The translations under genes and the position numbers were made by a program. From Lachnoclostridium sp. An169 (GTDB lineage: Bacteria > Bacillota > Clostridia > Lachnospirales > Lachnospiraceae), in NCBI RefSeq assembly GCF_002160525.1, contig NZ_NFKT01000021.1:25126-89125 (forward strand): a stretch of DNA of 64,000 nt, given 5' to 3'. Under the pieces are notes generated by a model. It was not told where the DNA came from, did not search any database, and was given only the letters and a program-made list of their open reading frames with translations. Shown here piece by piece: positions 35,283 through 44,163 of the stretch (its first letter is position 1; every line of letters begins with the position of its first letter).

Positions 35283-36485
35283 CTACAGATTCCCCGCTTT
35301 CTCAAGAATCCACTCCCTCATAGCACTGCTCTTTCCATTTGCCGTTCCCTGGACCATCTCCGGCCTGCCTCCGCCTTTTCCGTCAAACGCAGCATTGAAC
35401 TCCTTCGCCAGAGCCCGCACATCCGCCTTTCTGCTTCCGATAACATAGCGGTAGCCATCCTCATCGTTTCCGCCGAATACAGCGCACAGCACCCGGTCCT
35501 TTTCAAGCACGGAGTTCATCAGAAGCCGCATGGAATCCATGTTTCCCTCTTCCACGAACTCACAGACAACCGCCGCATCATCCGAGATATTCTGCGCTTT
35601 CATCAGGACTATTTTTTTCTCCTTTTCCCCCAGTTCATATTTCAGGGCAGAACATTCTTCCCTCAGATGAGAAACCGCCCCGGCAATCTCATTTTCCTTT
35701 GCGCAGAGCATGGCAGAGATCTTTCCTGCCTCCTGCTGCTTCTTTTCATAATCCAGAAGAGCCCGGATACCGCAGAGCATGGTAACACGGACGCCGCCCT
35801 TGTACCTCTGCACATTTGTCAGCTTGATCACGCCGATCTCACCGGTGTACTTCACATGGGGCGCACAGCAGGCGCAGACATCGTACCCCGGAATCACAAC
35901 GATCCTGACCTGTCCTTCGATCTCGATCTTGCTCCGGTATTCCATCTTCTCCAGCTCTTCCTCCGTGGGATAAAGCACCTGCACTTCCAGATTTTCCCAG
36001 ACCGCCCGGTTCGCCTCCCGCTCAATCCCGAGCAGATCTTTCTCCGTCAGTTCTCCGTTGAAATCCATGGTGCAGTCTTCACTTCCAAGATGGAACCCTA
36101 CATTATTATAGCCATATTTCCCATGCACCAGTCCGGAGACGATATGCTCTCCGGTATGCTGCTGCATCTTCATAAAACGCTCTTCCCAGTCAATCTTCCC
36201 TGTCACCTGTTCTCCCATTTCCAGAGGAGCATCTGTAATATGGAAGATATGTCCGTCTTTCTCCCGGACATCCAGTACACGGGCGCCGCCGAGCACACCT
36301 TTGTCGGAATACTGTCCGCCTCCTTCCGGAAAGAAAGCCGTGCGGTCCAGCTCCACCTCGTACTTCCCGGCATCCCCGCTCTCTGCCTTTTCCCGGCCGT
36401 CGTCCTTTCCGCAGGGACGGCAGGCAGTCACCGCCGCCGTAAATTCACGCAGATGACTGTCCCGGTAAAATAATTTTTCTGTCAT
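35283..36485 (-). CDS. AlaX-type alanyl-tRNA editing protein with DHHA1 domain
   Basis: Free-standing relative of the editing part of alanyl-tRNA synthetase, which removes Ser or Gly from mischarged tRNA-Ala. It has 400 residues. The N-terminal barrel with TAFFPEGGGQYSD is followed by the zinc site made of QQHTGEH (~residue 113) and the Cys/His group CACCAPH (~212). A coiled-coil linker (~250-290) leads to the C-terminal DHHA1 domain ending GGGRPEMVQG. It begins 9 bases after argS, giving a tRNA-charging pair. The ribosome site (AGAAGAAAG) is weak. Confidence 0.85.
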   Translation of the reverse strand: MTEKLFYRDSHLREFTAAVTACRPCGKDDGREKAESGDAGKYEVELDRTAFFPEGGGQYSDKGVLGGARVLDVREKDGHIFHITDAPLEMGEQVTGKIDWEERFMKMQQHTGEHIVSGLVHGKYGYNNVGFHLGSEDCTMDFNGELTEKDLLGIEREANRAVWENLEVQVLYPTEEELEKMEYRSKIEIEGQVRIVVIPGYDVCACCAPHVKYTGEIGVIKLTNVQRYKGGVRVTMLCGIRALLDYEKKQQEAGKISAMLCAKENEIAGAVSHLREECSALKYELGEKEKKIVLMKAQNISDDAAVVCEFVEEGNMDSMRLLMNSVLEKDRVLCAVFGGNDEDGYRYVIGSRKADVRALAKEFNAAFDGKGGGRPEMVQGTANGKSSAMREWILEKAGNL

Positions 36486-36494
36486 TTCTTTCTT

Positions 36495-38261
36495 CTACAT
36501 CCTTTCCGGAGCTTCGAATCCAAGCAGGTCAATACATGTCTCAAGCACGCGCTTTGCGAGAACAAGAAGAGCGATATACCCTGCCTTCTTCTCCTCATCT
36601 TCCTCGGAGAGGATCTTTGTCTCGTGATAGAACTTGTTGAACTCATTCGCCAGTTCGTAAATATAGGCGCAGATCTTGTGGGGCGCTGTCTCGGAATACA
36701 CCGTGTTAATCACATCGTTGAACTTGAGTACCTGCAGCATCAATGATTTTTCGTATGCATCTGCTGCCGGAGTAATGCAGATATTTTCCAGGCTTCCGCC
36801 GTTTTCCGTATATTTATTCAGGATCGACTTGATCCGGACAATCGTATACAGAATATACGGTCCTGTATTTCCCTCAAAGGATGTAAACCGGTCCACATCG
36901 AAAATATAGTCCTTGGAAGCCTGGTTCGACAGATCCCCGTACTTGATAGCTGCAAGACCGACAGTCTCCGCGGTCTTCTTCGCATCCTCTTCCTCCACGG
37001 TCCGGTTGTCGATGATCTTCTTGTACATCTCCTCATCGATCTCCCGGATCAGGTTCTCCAGACGCATTACCCCGCCCTCTCTCGTCTTGAAGGGCTTTCC
37101 GTCTTTCCCGTTCATGGTTCCGAATCCGAGGAATTTCAGCTCTGTCTCCGGGCGGACAATCCCCGTCTTCTTCGCGCAGCGGAACACCTGGATGAAATGG
37201 AGCTCCTGCCGCTTGTCCACTACATAGATCACCTCGTCCGGATGATAGTCCTGCTCCCGTTCCACAAGAGTCGCCAGATCGGTTGTATCATACAGTGCCG
37301 CGCCGTCTGACTTGAGGATCATGCAGGGAGGCACTTCCTTATTGTCCGTCTCTTCCTGGACGTCAACCACCAGAGCGCCCTCATCGTAGCGCGCATAGCC
37401 TTCGCTCTTCAGACGTTCCACCATATCCCGGATGTACTGCTGGGCGTCCGCCTCCCCTTTCCAGAGATCGAACTCCACGTTCAGCTTCTCATAGTTTTTC
37501 TTCAGGTCTGTCACCGATACATTCATAATATGGTTCCAGATCGCCCGGTATCCCCGGTATCCATTCTGCAGAAGATAGGTAGCATGCAATGCTTCCTCTC
37601 TGTAATCTTCGTGTTCTTTCGCGTAGGCACTTGCCGTGGGATAGATCTCTTCCAGCTCGCTGATCGTAAACGGAGCCTCCTTCGGATACTCACCTTCAAA
37701 ACTCTCGTCAAAATAGGGCAGGTCCGGCCTGCGCTTTTTCAGCTCGGTGATAATCAGCCCCATCTGGTATCCCCAGTCTCCCAGGTGAATATCTCCGATC
37801 ACTTTATTGCCCTTATATCTCATGATGCGCTTGACGCTCTCTCCGATGATCGCCGAGCGCAGATGTCCGACATGGAGCGGCTTCGCCACATTCGGTCCGC
37901 CGTAATCAATGATAACAGTGCGGGGATTCTCCTCTTCCTCCACACCGAGTTTTTCTTCTTTCGCCATGTCATTCAGATAGCGTGCTACATATTCCGGCGC
38001 CAGTTTCAGATTGATAAATCCCGGTTTCACTACCTCCGCCGACTCAAAGCAGGCACTGTCTTTCAGTCCCGCCACAACTTCCTCCGCAATCATAAACGGA
38101 GCTTTCTTATACTTCTTCGCCCCCGCCATCGCACCATTGCACTGGTACTCGCACAGATCCGGACGGTTGGACAATGTCACCTTCGCAAGCTCCTCATCAT
38201 ATCCCGCGCTGCGGAAGGCCTCTCTCATCTCTATGCTGATCAGATCCAGTAATGTCTTCAA
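36495..38261 (-). CDS. argS: Arginyl-tRNA synthetase
   Basis: Class I synthetase charging tRNA-Arg, 588 residues. Visible: an N-terminal Add-1 domain (~1-115) that is shorter than usual at its extreme start, the HIGH motif as KPLHVGHLRSA (~130), MNGKDGKPFKTREGG in the KMSKS loop position (canonical KMSKS is absent, as in many ArgS), and a DALR anticodon domain at the end. The frame requires a TTG start at 38261. A better-placed ATG with AAAGGAGAG is 8 bases upstream but is out of frame. It is the first gene of the argS-AlaX-CPBP unit. Confidence 0.94.
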   Translation of the reverse strand: MKTLLDLISIEMREAFRSAGYDEELAKVTLSNRPDLCEYQCNGAMAGAKKYKKAPFMIAEEVVAGLKDSACFESAEVVKPGFINLKLAPEYVARYLNDMAKEEKLGVEEEENPRTVIIDYGGPNVAKPLHVGHLRSAIIGESVKRIMRYKGNKVIGDIHLGDWGYQMGLIITELKKRRPDLPYFDESFEGEYPKEAPFTISELEEIYPTASAYAKEHEDYREEALHATYLLQNGYRGYRAIWNHIMNVSVTDLKKNYEKLNVEFDLWKGEADAQQYIRDMVERLKSEGYARYDEGALVVDVQEETDNKEVPPCMILKSDGAALYDTTDLATLVEREQDYHPDEVIYVVDKRQELHFIQVFRCAKKTGIVRPETELKFLGFGTMNGKDGKPFKTREGGVMRLENLIREIDEEMYKKIIDNRTVEEEDAKKTAETVGLAAIKYGDLSNQASKDYIFDVDRFTSFEGNTGPYILYTIVRIKSILNKYTENGGSLENICITPAADAYEKSLMLQVLKFNDVINTVYSETAPHKICAYIYELANEFNKFYHETKILSEEDEEKKAGYIALLVLAKRVLETCIDLLGFEAPERM

Positions 38262-38318
38262 ATTTCATTCACTCTCCTTTGTCTGGAGCGTCCTGTGTAT
38301 ACGGACGCTATCTTAATA

Positions 38319-38347
38319 AGTATAACATGCATGGTTTGCGGCGGCAA
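38319..38347 (-). promoter_or_regulatory. Sigma-A promoter of argS
   Basis: Minus strand TTGCCG (38342-38347), 17-base spacer with TGT before TATACT (38319-38324). Extended -10 type. A GCGTCC/GGACGC hairpin lies in the leader (about 38290-38309). Confidence 0.6.
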
Positions 38348-38356
38348 TGTAAAATT

Positions 38357-38414
38357 TGTACCCTGCCTTAAAAACGTGTGAAAAATCATGCAAACGCTTT
38401 AAAAGCAGGGTACA
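38357..38414. repeat. Long-range inverted repeat TGTACCCTGC between hydA and argS
   Basis: Perfect 10-base arms (38357-38366 and 38405-38414), 38 bases apart, with extra A/T pairing inward. On the minus strand it could be the hydA terminator, although no T-run of note follows, or a paired binding site upstream of the argS promoter. Confidence 0.5.
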
Positions 38415-38459
38415 GATATATCTTATTTGTTTCCGTATCGGTCTGTCACGCGGAAGAGC

Positions 38460-40202
38460 CTAATTCACAGTCCTCTTCACATATGTGGTATGCAGGATAT
38501 GATGTGCCTTCTCGCTTCCCGGATGTCCCAGATACTCGTCATACAGTTTCTTGATGGACGGGTTCTCGTGGGACTTGCGGACCGACTTCGCCGCATCGTT
38601 GTCATACAGCGCTTTCGCCCGGATCGCACGGACGTCCTCAAAGTTTCTCACATCCGCATGCACCTGGGGCTGTCCGCCGCCGTTTACGCATCCGCCCGGG
38701 CAGCACATGATCTCCACGAAGTGGTAATCCGCCTCGCCGGCACGGATCTTATCCATGATCATCTTTGCGTTGCTTAAGCCCGAAGCCACCGCAACCTTCA
38801 CATCCATTCCGGCCACATTGTAAGTAGCCTCCTTGATGCCTTCGGTTCCGCGGACCTCCGAGAACTCCACTTTCTCAAGCTCCTGTCCCGTCAGTGTCTC
38901 GACCGCCGTGCGGAGCGCCGCCTCCATAACGCCGCCTGTGGCGCCAAAGATCACGCCTGCACCTGTGGACTCTCCCAGCGGATCGTCGAAGCCTTCATCC
39001 GGCAGGGTCCGGAAATTGATACCGACCTTGCGGATCAGACGGGCAAGTTCTCTTGTTGTCAGGGAGATATCCACATCCGGCACACCTGCCGCATACTGGT
39101 CATCTCTCTGAAGCTCGAATTTCTTCGCCGTACAGGGCATGATGCTGACACATACAATATCTTCCGGGGCAATGCCCATCTTCTCTGCGTAATAGGTCTT
39201 TGTCACCGCGCCGAACATCTGCTGGGGCGACTTGCAGCTCGACAGATGGTCGATCTGATCCGGATAATAATGTTCACAGTACTTCACCCACCCCGGTGAA
39301 CAGGAGGTCATCATGGGAAGAACTCCGCCGTTCTGCACGCGGTCGATGAATTCATGCGCCTCTTCCATAATCGTAAGGTCCGCTCCGAAATCAGTGTCAA
39401 ACACCTTGTCGAATCCGATTCTCCTGAGGGCAGCCGCCATCTTTCCTTCCACGTCGGTTCCCATGGGATAGCCAAACTCTTCGCCGAGAGCTGCACGGAC
39501 AGACGGAGCTGTCTGGACAACCACATGTTTCGTCTCATCGGCGATCGCCGCAAGCACATCGTCGATATTGCTCTTCTCGTAGAGCGCGCCGGTCGGACAG
39601 GCAGCGATACACTGACCGCACCCCACACAGCTTGTATCTCCCAGTCCCATCTCAAATGCGGAGCCGATAAATGTTGCGAAGCCCCTGTTATTCGGACCGA
39701 TCACGCCCACGCTCTGGACCTTCTCGCACACCGCAGAACAGCGGCGGCAAAGGATACATTTATTGTTGTCGCGGACCATGTGAACCGCGCTCTCATCCAG
39801 TTCATAGTGAGGCATCTCGCCCGCGAAATGATCTTCATCCGTCACGCCCAGCTCCTGGCAGAGTTCCTGCAGCTCGCAGTGGCCGCTTCTCACGCAGGAA
39901 AGACATTTTTTATCATGGACAGAAAGGAGCAGCTCCAGGGTTCTTCTTCTGGAATCAAGCAGCCTCTGGGTATTCGTCTGCACTTCCATGCCCTCGGATA
40001 CCGGATACATACAGGCGGCAACCAGATTTCTCGCTCCTTTTACTTCCACCACACACATACGGCAGGCGCCGATCTCGTTGATATCTTTGAGATAGCACAG
40101 CGTGGGAATGCGGATCCCTGCCGCCTGAGCCGCCTCCAGGATTGTAGAGCCTGCCGGTGCAGTAACATTTAAGCCGTTGATCTTTAAATTGACATTTTCC
40201 AT
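38460..40202 (-). CDS. hydA: [FeFe]-hydrogenase catalytic subunit HydA (bifurcating type)
   Basis: H2-forming/oxidising subunit of a multimeric, NADH- and ferredoxin-linked hydrogenase in the cytoplasm. It has 580 residues. Order: 2Fe-2S ferredoxin domain with CYLKDINEIGACRMC (36-50) and C64; His-ligated cluster region HDKKCLSCVRSGHC (96-109); two 4Fe-4S motifs (C149-C159, C192-C202); H-cluster domain with TSCSPGW (299-305), MPCTAKKFE (355-363) and EIMCCPGGCVNGGGQP. The first motif has Ser after the Cys, and the third has Cys where Ala is common. It is the last gene of the hyd operon. Confidence 0.93.
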   Translation of the reverse strand: MENVNLKINGLNVTAPAGSTILEAAQAAGIRIPTLCYLKDINEIGACRMCVVEVKGARNLVAACMYPVSEGMEVQTNTQRLLDSRRRTLELLLSVHDKKCLSCVRSGHCELQELCQELGVTDEDHFAGEMPHYELDESAVHMVRDNNKCILCRRCSAVCEKVQSVGVIGPNNRGFATFIGSAFEMGLGDTSCVGCGQCIAACPTGALYEKSNIDDVLAAIADETKHVVVQTAPSVRAALGEEFGYPMGTDVEGKMAAALRRIGFDKVFDTDFGADLTIMEEAHEFIDRVQNGGVLPMMTSCSPGWVKYCEHYYPDQIDHLSSCKSPQQMFGAVTKTYYAEKMGIAPEDIVCVSIMPCTAKKFELQRDDQYAAGVPDVDISLTTRELARLIRKVGINFRTLPDEGFDDPLGESTGAGVIFGATGGVMEAALRTAVETLTGQELEKVEFSEVRGTEGIKEATYNVAGMDVKVAVASGLSNAKMIMDKIRAGEADYHFVEIMCCPGGCVNGGGQPQVHADVRNFEDVRAIRAKALYDNDAAKSVRKSHENPSIKKLYDEYLGHPGSEKAHHILHTTYVKRTVN

Positions 40203-40217
40203 CTTCTCTACCCTCCG

Positions 40218-42005
40218 TTATTCTTTGTAAATCGCGCCGAACCGGCATTTTTCCATACATGCGCCGCACTTTAAGCACTTCTCCGGATTGATCATGTGAG
40301 GCTCTTTCACCTTTCCGATGATCGCATCCGCCGGACAGGTTCTCGCACACAGCGTACATCCTTTACACTTATCCGGATCGATCTTATACTGCAGAAGATC
40401 CTTGCAGACTCCTGCCGGACATTTCTTGTCGACAATATGCGCAATATACTCATCTCTGAAGTATCTCAGGGTGGAGAGCACCGGGTTCGGAGCCGTCTGT
40501 CCCAGAGCGCACAGAGAGTTGGACTGCAGATGGTAGCACAGCTCCTCCAGTTTATCCAGGTCTTCCATGGTAGCCTGCCCCTTGGTGATCTTCTCCAGGA
40601 TCTCCAGCATACGCCGCGTGCCGATCCGGCATGGCGTACATTTTCCGCAGGATTCGTCTACCGTAAACTCCAGGAAGAACTTGGCGATATCCACCATACA
40701 GGTGTCTTCATCCATAATAATCAGTCCGCCGGACCCCATCATGGATCCGATGGCGATCAGGTTGTCATAGTCGATGGGGACGTCCAGGTGCTCCGCCGGG
40801 ATACATCCGCCGGACGGACCTCCGGTCTGGGCAGCCTTGAACTTCTTGCCGTTGGGCACGCCGCCGCCAATCTCTTCCACGATCTCGCGGAGCGTTGTTC
40901 CCATGGGGATCTCCACCAGACCGGTATTGTTAATCTTGCCGCCCAGGGCGAACACTTTCGTACCCTTGGACTTCTCCGTTCCCATGGAGGCGAACCACTC
41001 CGGACCGTTTACAATGATCTGGGGAATGTTCGCGTAGGTCTCCACGTTGTTCAATATGGTCGGTTTCTGGAACAGACCTTTGAGTGCCGGGAACGGCGGG
41101 CGAGGTCTCGGCTCTCCCCTGTTGCCTTCGATGGATGTCATGAGAGCCGTCTCCTCGCCGCATACAAATGCTCCTGCACCGAGTCTCAGTTCTATATCGA
41201 AATTAAATCCGCTGTCAAAAATATTTTCACCGAGCAGGCCGTACTCTCTCGCCTGTCCGATGGCGATCTCCAGACGCTTTACCGCAATGGGGTACTCCGC
41301 GCGCACATAGATATACCCCTGGGATGCACCGATGGCATATCCCGCAATCGCCATGGCCTCAAGCACTGCATGGGGATCACCTTCCAGGATGGAACGGTCC
41401 ATGAATGCTCCCGGGTCTCCCTCGTCGGCGTTGCAGCAGACATATTTCTGGTCTGCTTTGTTTGCCGCTGCGAACTTCCATTTCTGTCCTGTGGGGAATC
41501 CCGCGCCGCCGCGCCCGCGAAGACCGCTGTCCAGAAGGATCTGGATCACTTCCTCCGGCGTCTTCTGTGTCAGCACGATTCCAAGCGCCTCATACCCGCC
41601 GGTTCCGATATATTCATCGATGTTCTCCGGATTGATCACACCGCAGTTTCTGAGGGCAACACGGTGCTGCTTTTTATAGAAATTCGTCTCATTGAGAGGA
41701 ACGATCTTATCAGTCTTTGTCGTCTCGTCATAGAGCAGACGGGTGACAACTCTTCCCTTCAGAAGATGCTCGGATACGATCTCCGGAATATCATCCTCCT
41801 GAACCATGGAATAAAAAGTTCCTTCCGGGTACACAATCATAACCGGTCCCAGTGCACAGAGACCGAAACATCCTGTTTTTACGACTCCGACTTCCTCGGA
41901 CAGTCCGTTTGCGGCGATCTCCTTCTCCAGTCTCTCGATAATTCTCTGACTGCCGGAGGAGGTACATCCGGTTCCGCCGCAGACAAGTACATGTGAACGA
42001 TACAT
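40218..42005 (-). CDS. hydB: HydB, NuoF-like NADH-binding subunit
   Basis: Flavoprotein subunit where NADH is handled and electrons are probably bifurcated. It has 595 residues. Order: thioredoxin-like 2Fe-2S domain (CGGTGCTSSGS near residue 10, later CFGLC), NADH/FMN-binding domain with GRGGAGFPTGQKW (~160) and CNADEGDPGAF, SLBB-type linker, NuoF 4Fe-4S motif ESCGKCTPCRIGTRR (~450), and a C-terminal pair of 4Fe-4S ferredoxin motifs CKGCTLCARTCP and CLKCGACMEKC. It lies 15 bases ahead of hydA. Confidence 0.93.
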   Translation of the reverse strand: MYRSHVLVCGGTGCTSSGSQRIIERLEKEIAANGLSEEVGVVKTGCFGLCALGPVMIVYPEGTFYSMVQEDDIPEIVSEHLLKGRVVTRLLYDETTKTDKIVPLNETNFYKKQHRVALRNCGVINPENIDEYIGTGGYEALGIVLTQKTPEEVIQILLDSGLRGRGGAGFPTGQKWKFAAANKADQKYVCCNADEGDPGAFMDRSILEGDPHAVLEAMAIAGYAIGASQGYIYVRAEYPIAVKRLEIAIGQAREYGLLGENIFDSGFNFDIELRLGAGAFVCGEETALMTSIEGNRGEPRPRPPFPALKGLFQKPTILNNVETYANIPQIIVNGPEWFASMGTEKSKGTKVFALGGKINNTGLVEIPMGTTLREIVEEIGGGVPNGKKFKAAQTGGPSGGCIPAEHLDVPIDYDNLIAIGSMMGSGGLIIMDEDTCMVDIAKFFLEFTVDESCGKCTPCRIGTRRMLEILEKITKGQATMEDLDKLEELCYHLQSNSLCALGQTAPNPVLSTLRYFRDEYIAHIVDKKCPAGVCKDLLQYKIDPDKCKGCTLCARTCPADAIIGKVKEPHMINPEKCLKCGACMEKCRFGAIYKE

Positions 42006-42024
42006 ATTCTTCCGCCTCCTTTTC

Positions 42025-42408
42025 CTAGTTTAAAGTATTCTGCGCAGCGCCCAGTGTATATTTCGTAACAACCTGACCGCCCAGCAGATGAAGGCGCAGC
42101 ACCTCCAGTGCCTTCTCAGGAGTCATCTTTACGTAGGTCACTTTCTCCTTGCCCGGTTCCATCACTTCCACGATCGGTTCATACTGGCACAGTCCGATGC
42201 ATCCGGTCTGCGTCACGTTGATCTTATCGCTCAGGTTCTGTTCCTGAACCGCATCCGAGAGCGCCGTAAGCACCGGCCTTGCCCCGCTTGCGATTCCACA
42301 GGTCGCCATGCCGACAACCACGCGGATCTGATTTTCATTCTCCGCGCGGACACCTACTCTGCCCTGCATCTTTTCCCTGATCGCACGTAATTCTTCAAGA
42401 GATTTCAT
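42025..42408 (-). CDS. Thioredoxin-like (2Fe-2S) ferredoxin-type protein of the hyd operon
   Basis: It has 127 residues with the thioredoxin-like ferredoxin fold seen at the N-terminus of HydB-like proteins. Only three cysteines are present: one in MATCGIASGA (Cys36) and two in GCIGLCQYEP. The usual four ligands of a 2Fe-2S cluster are therefore not all cysteine. It lies between the GHKL ATPase and hydB and is a frequent companion of clostridial HydABC, probably an accessory electron carrier or assembly subunit. Confidence 0.75.
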   Translation of the reverse strand: MKSLEELRAIREKMQGRVGVRAENENQIRVVVGMATCGIASGARPVLTALSDAVQEQNLSDKINVTQTGCIGLCQYEPIVEVMEPGKEKVTYVKMTPEKALEVLRLHLLGGQVVTKYTLGAAQNTLN

Positions 42409-42441
42409 ATAGCTCCTCCATTTCTTTCCATATTCTGTCCT

Positions 42442-42472
42442 TCTGATTCCTGCTGCCCTTCAGCAGGTCAGA
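42442..42472. other. Hairpin in the hyd operon spacer
   Basis: CCTGCTG / CAGCAGG around CCCTT, extended by TCTGA / TCAGA with a TT bulge. It lies in the 90-base gap between the ATPase and the 2Fe-2S gene. On the minus strand no T-run follows, so mRNA processing or stability is more likely than termination. Confidence 0.4.
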
Positions 42473-42498
42473 GCTTTTTTCTGTTTCTGCGGCAACAT

Positions 42499-43056
42499 CT
42501 ATATGTCAGCCCCGCCGTCCGTCTCCGCCTTGTTAGTCTCCAGGTAATCCCGGATGAAATCCGACACTTCTTTCTCCGCAAAGGAAATATCTCCCAGCAT
42601 CTCCCTCATCTCCCGGGTATCCAGTACAAAGCTCTTCTCACCGTAAATATATGTATAGCGGAAATCGATGTTTCCGTTAAACACAACCAGTGTATGGATG
42701 GTGGAACTGATATCGCCAAGGGGCATCCTGTCAATGTGAGACAGCCCGAACACTGCCCTGACCTCTGTCCCTTTTCCTTTTACCGAATCAATCTGAAAGC
42801 TGCCCCCCGTGCTTTCCGCCGCCTGTCTGAAAAAAGGAACACCGAGTCCCACTTTCCGTGTCGTCCTTGTGGTAAAAAACGGATCCTGCACCCGTGCCAC
42901 CTGTTCCGGCGTCATCCCGCAGCCATTGTCCTTTACCGTCACACTCAGCGTATCCTCCGAAGGCTGCACCGAGACGGTGATCTCGATCAGCGTAGCATCT
43001 GCCCTCACGGAATTCTCCGCCACATCCAGAATGTTCAGTGAAATTTCCGGCATCAT
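42499..43056 (-). CDS. GHKL ATP-binding protein of the hyd operon
   Basis: Histidine-kinase-like ATPase without a sensor or phosphoacceptor domain, 185 residues. The N-box is NILDVAENSVRADA (residues ~8-21), the G1-type motif DNGCGM at ~43-48, and the later glycine motif KVGLGVPFFRQAAEST at ~66-82. The C-terminal ~75 residues are unlike standard kinases. It starts 5 bases after hydC, inside the operon for a redox enzyme, so it may phosphorylate or bind a regulator of hydrogenase expression. Its target is unknown; the divergent RsbW-like gene is a possible partner. Confidence 0.78.
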   Translation of the reverse strand: MMPEISLNILDVAENSVRADATLIEITVSVQPSEDTLSVTVKDNGCGMTPEQVARVQDPFFTTRTTRKVGLGVPFFRQAAESTGGSFQIDSVKGKGTEVRAVFGLSHIDRMPLGDISSTIHTLVVFNGNIDFRYTYIYGEKSFVLDTREMREMLGDISFAEKEVSDFIRDYLETNKAETDGGADI

Positions 43057-43061
43057 AAGAC

Positions 43062-43556
43062 TTACTCGTATTTTGCCAGGATGCCGTCTATGTCATCGAC
43101 TGTAAGACGGCCGTAGACTTCGTCATTGATCATCATGACAGGTGCAAGCCCGCATGCACCGACGCAGCGGCATGCATCCAGAGAAAACTTACCGTCCGGC
43201 GTACACTCTCCTCCCACAATGCCAAGCTTTTCCATCAGCGCATTGTAGATATCTCCGGAGCCTTTTACATAGCACGCCGTGCCAAGACAGACGGAAATCT
43301 TGTATTTTCCTTTCGGGCTCAGCGTAAACTGGGAATAAAATGTGGCGACACCGTAAATCTTTTCCAACGGGATCCCTGTCTCATCCGAAATCATTTTCTG
43401 GACTTCTATGGGAAGGTATCCATATATATCCTGTGCCTTCTGCAGAATCGGCATAAGGGCACCTTTTTCATCTTTGAGCTCAGCGATAACCTTCATAAGT
43501 GCCTCTTCCTGTTCTTTTGTCCCTGAAAATGGAACTGTTCCTTTCTTAGCTGCCAT
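43062..43556 (-). CDS. hydC: HydC, NuoE-like 2Fe-2S subunit
   Basis: Small electron-transfer subunit of the bifurcating hydrogenase, 164 residues. An N-terminal helical domain (ALMPILQKAQDIYGYLP) is followed by the thioredoxin-like 2Fe-2S domain with Cys pattern VCLGTACYVKG (~90-100) and DACRCVGACG (~128-137). It is the first gene of the five-gene minus-strand operon. GGAGG lies before ATG 43556. Confidence 0.92.
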   Translation of the reverse strand: MAAKKGTVPFSGTKEQEEALMKVIAELKDEKGALMPILQKAQDIYGYLPIEVQKMISDETGIPLEKIYGVATFYSQFTLSPKGKYKISVCLGTACYVKGSGDIYNALMEKLGIVGGECTPDGKFSLDACRCVGACGLAPVMMINDEVYGRLTVDDIDGILAKYE

Positions 43557-43731
43557 TCTTCAACCTCCATTTCTTATGATGAATTTGTGCTCATTACTGT
43601 ATATGATATCATAGGATTACACAAAATTCCACTTGTTTATTATTAATTTTTTGTATACTTTTTGTCGCTTTTCTGTTTTTCCGTTTCTTTTTCTTATTTT
43701 GCGGAAGAAAGCGCACGAAAATTCCACTCCG
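43557..43731. promoter_or_regulatory. Divergent intergenic control region of the two hydrogenase operons (minus side)
   Basis: Contains a perfect palindrome ATGATATCAT (43603-43612) about 50 bases ahead of hydC, overlapping TATCAT/TATGAT candidates for the minus-strand -10. No good -35 is present, which points to an activator-dependent promoter. A TTGTG half-site resembling part of a Rex operator lies at about 43621-43625 on the minus strand; the second half is not seen. Confidence 0.4.
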
Positions 43732-43760
43732 TTGCTTTTTGAATTTGTAAATGATATACT
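43732..43760 (+). promoter_or_regulatory. Sigma-A promoter of the DRTGG/sensory-hydrogenase operon
   Basis: TTGCTT (43732-43737), 17-base spacer, TATACT (43755-43760), 52 bases ahead of the first start codon. Confidence 0.6.
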
Positions 43761-43812
43761 AAACACATCACTTTTTATTCAGTATGAATTTTCATTTTTA
43801 ACGGAGGAGCCT

Positions 43813-44157
43813 ATGAAGATCAAAGAAATGCAGGAAGTCCTGGACGCCAGGTTTCTGTACGGAGAAGAACTTGCCGACCTGGACGTACAGTTCGTTTTTT
43901 CCGCAGACATGATGAGCGATGTCCTCGCCTACGGCAGCAAATGTTCTGTCCTCATCACCGGCCTTTGCAACCCGCAGGTCGTGCGTACCGCGGAGATGCT
44001 TGACATTGTCTGTATCATTTTCGTGCGCGGAAAGATGCCGGATGAAAACATGCTTGCGCTGGCGGTGGGAAAAGGGATCGCCGTTCTTGCGACAGACCAC
44101 TATATGTTCACCACATGCGGCATGCTCTACGAACACGGATTGCGGGGAGGTGCGTGA
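43813..44157 (+). CDS. DRTGG-domain protein (first copy)
   Basis: It has 114 residues of a DRTGG-type ligand-binding domain, a fold found also in phosphotransacetylase and CBS-associated proteins. Pattern: LDARFLYGEE, a DMMSDVLAYG core, SVLITGLCNPQVVRTAEM, IIFVRGKMPDE and a final LATDHYMFTTCGMLYE. ATG 43813 has GGAGG upstream; a longer frame to 43633 has none. Four genes follow in close order. A nucleotide or metabolite ligand is likely by family, but none is known for this subgroup. Confidence 0.8.
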   Translation: MKIKEMQEVLDARFLYGEELADLDVQFVFSADMMSDVLAYGSKCSVLITGLCNPQVVRTAEMLDIVCIIFVRGKMPDENMLALAVGKGIAVLATDHYMFTTCGMLYEHGLRGGA

Positions 44158-44163
44158 CACAAG

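Noticed and set aside
35274..36473. 399-codon plus-strand frame over the AlaX gene
   Set aside because: Shadow frame; the minus-strand frame has the zinc and DHHA1 motifs.
40296..41996. 566-codon plus-strand open frame over hydB
   Set aside because: Antisense shadow of HydB, caused by GC-rich codon use; the minus-strand product has all expected cluster motifs.
43614..43630. Rex operator upstream of hydC
   Set aside because: Only a TTGTG half-site is present; the inverted partner is missing, so I do not call it.
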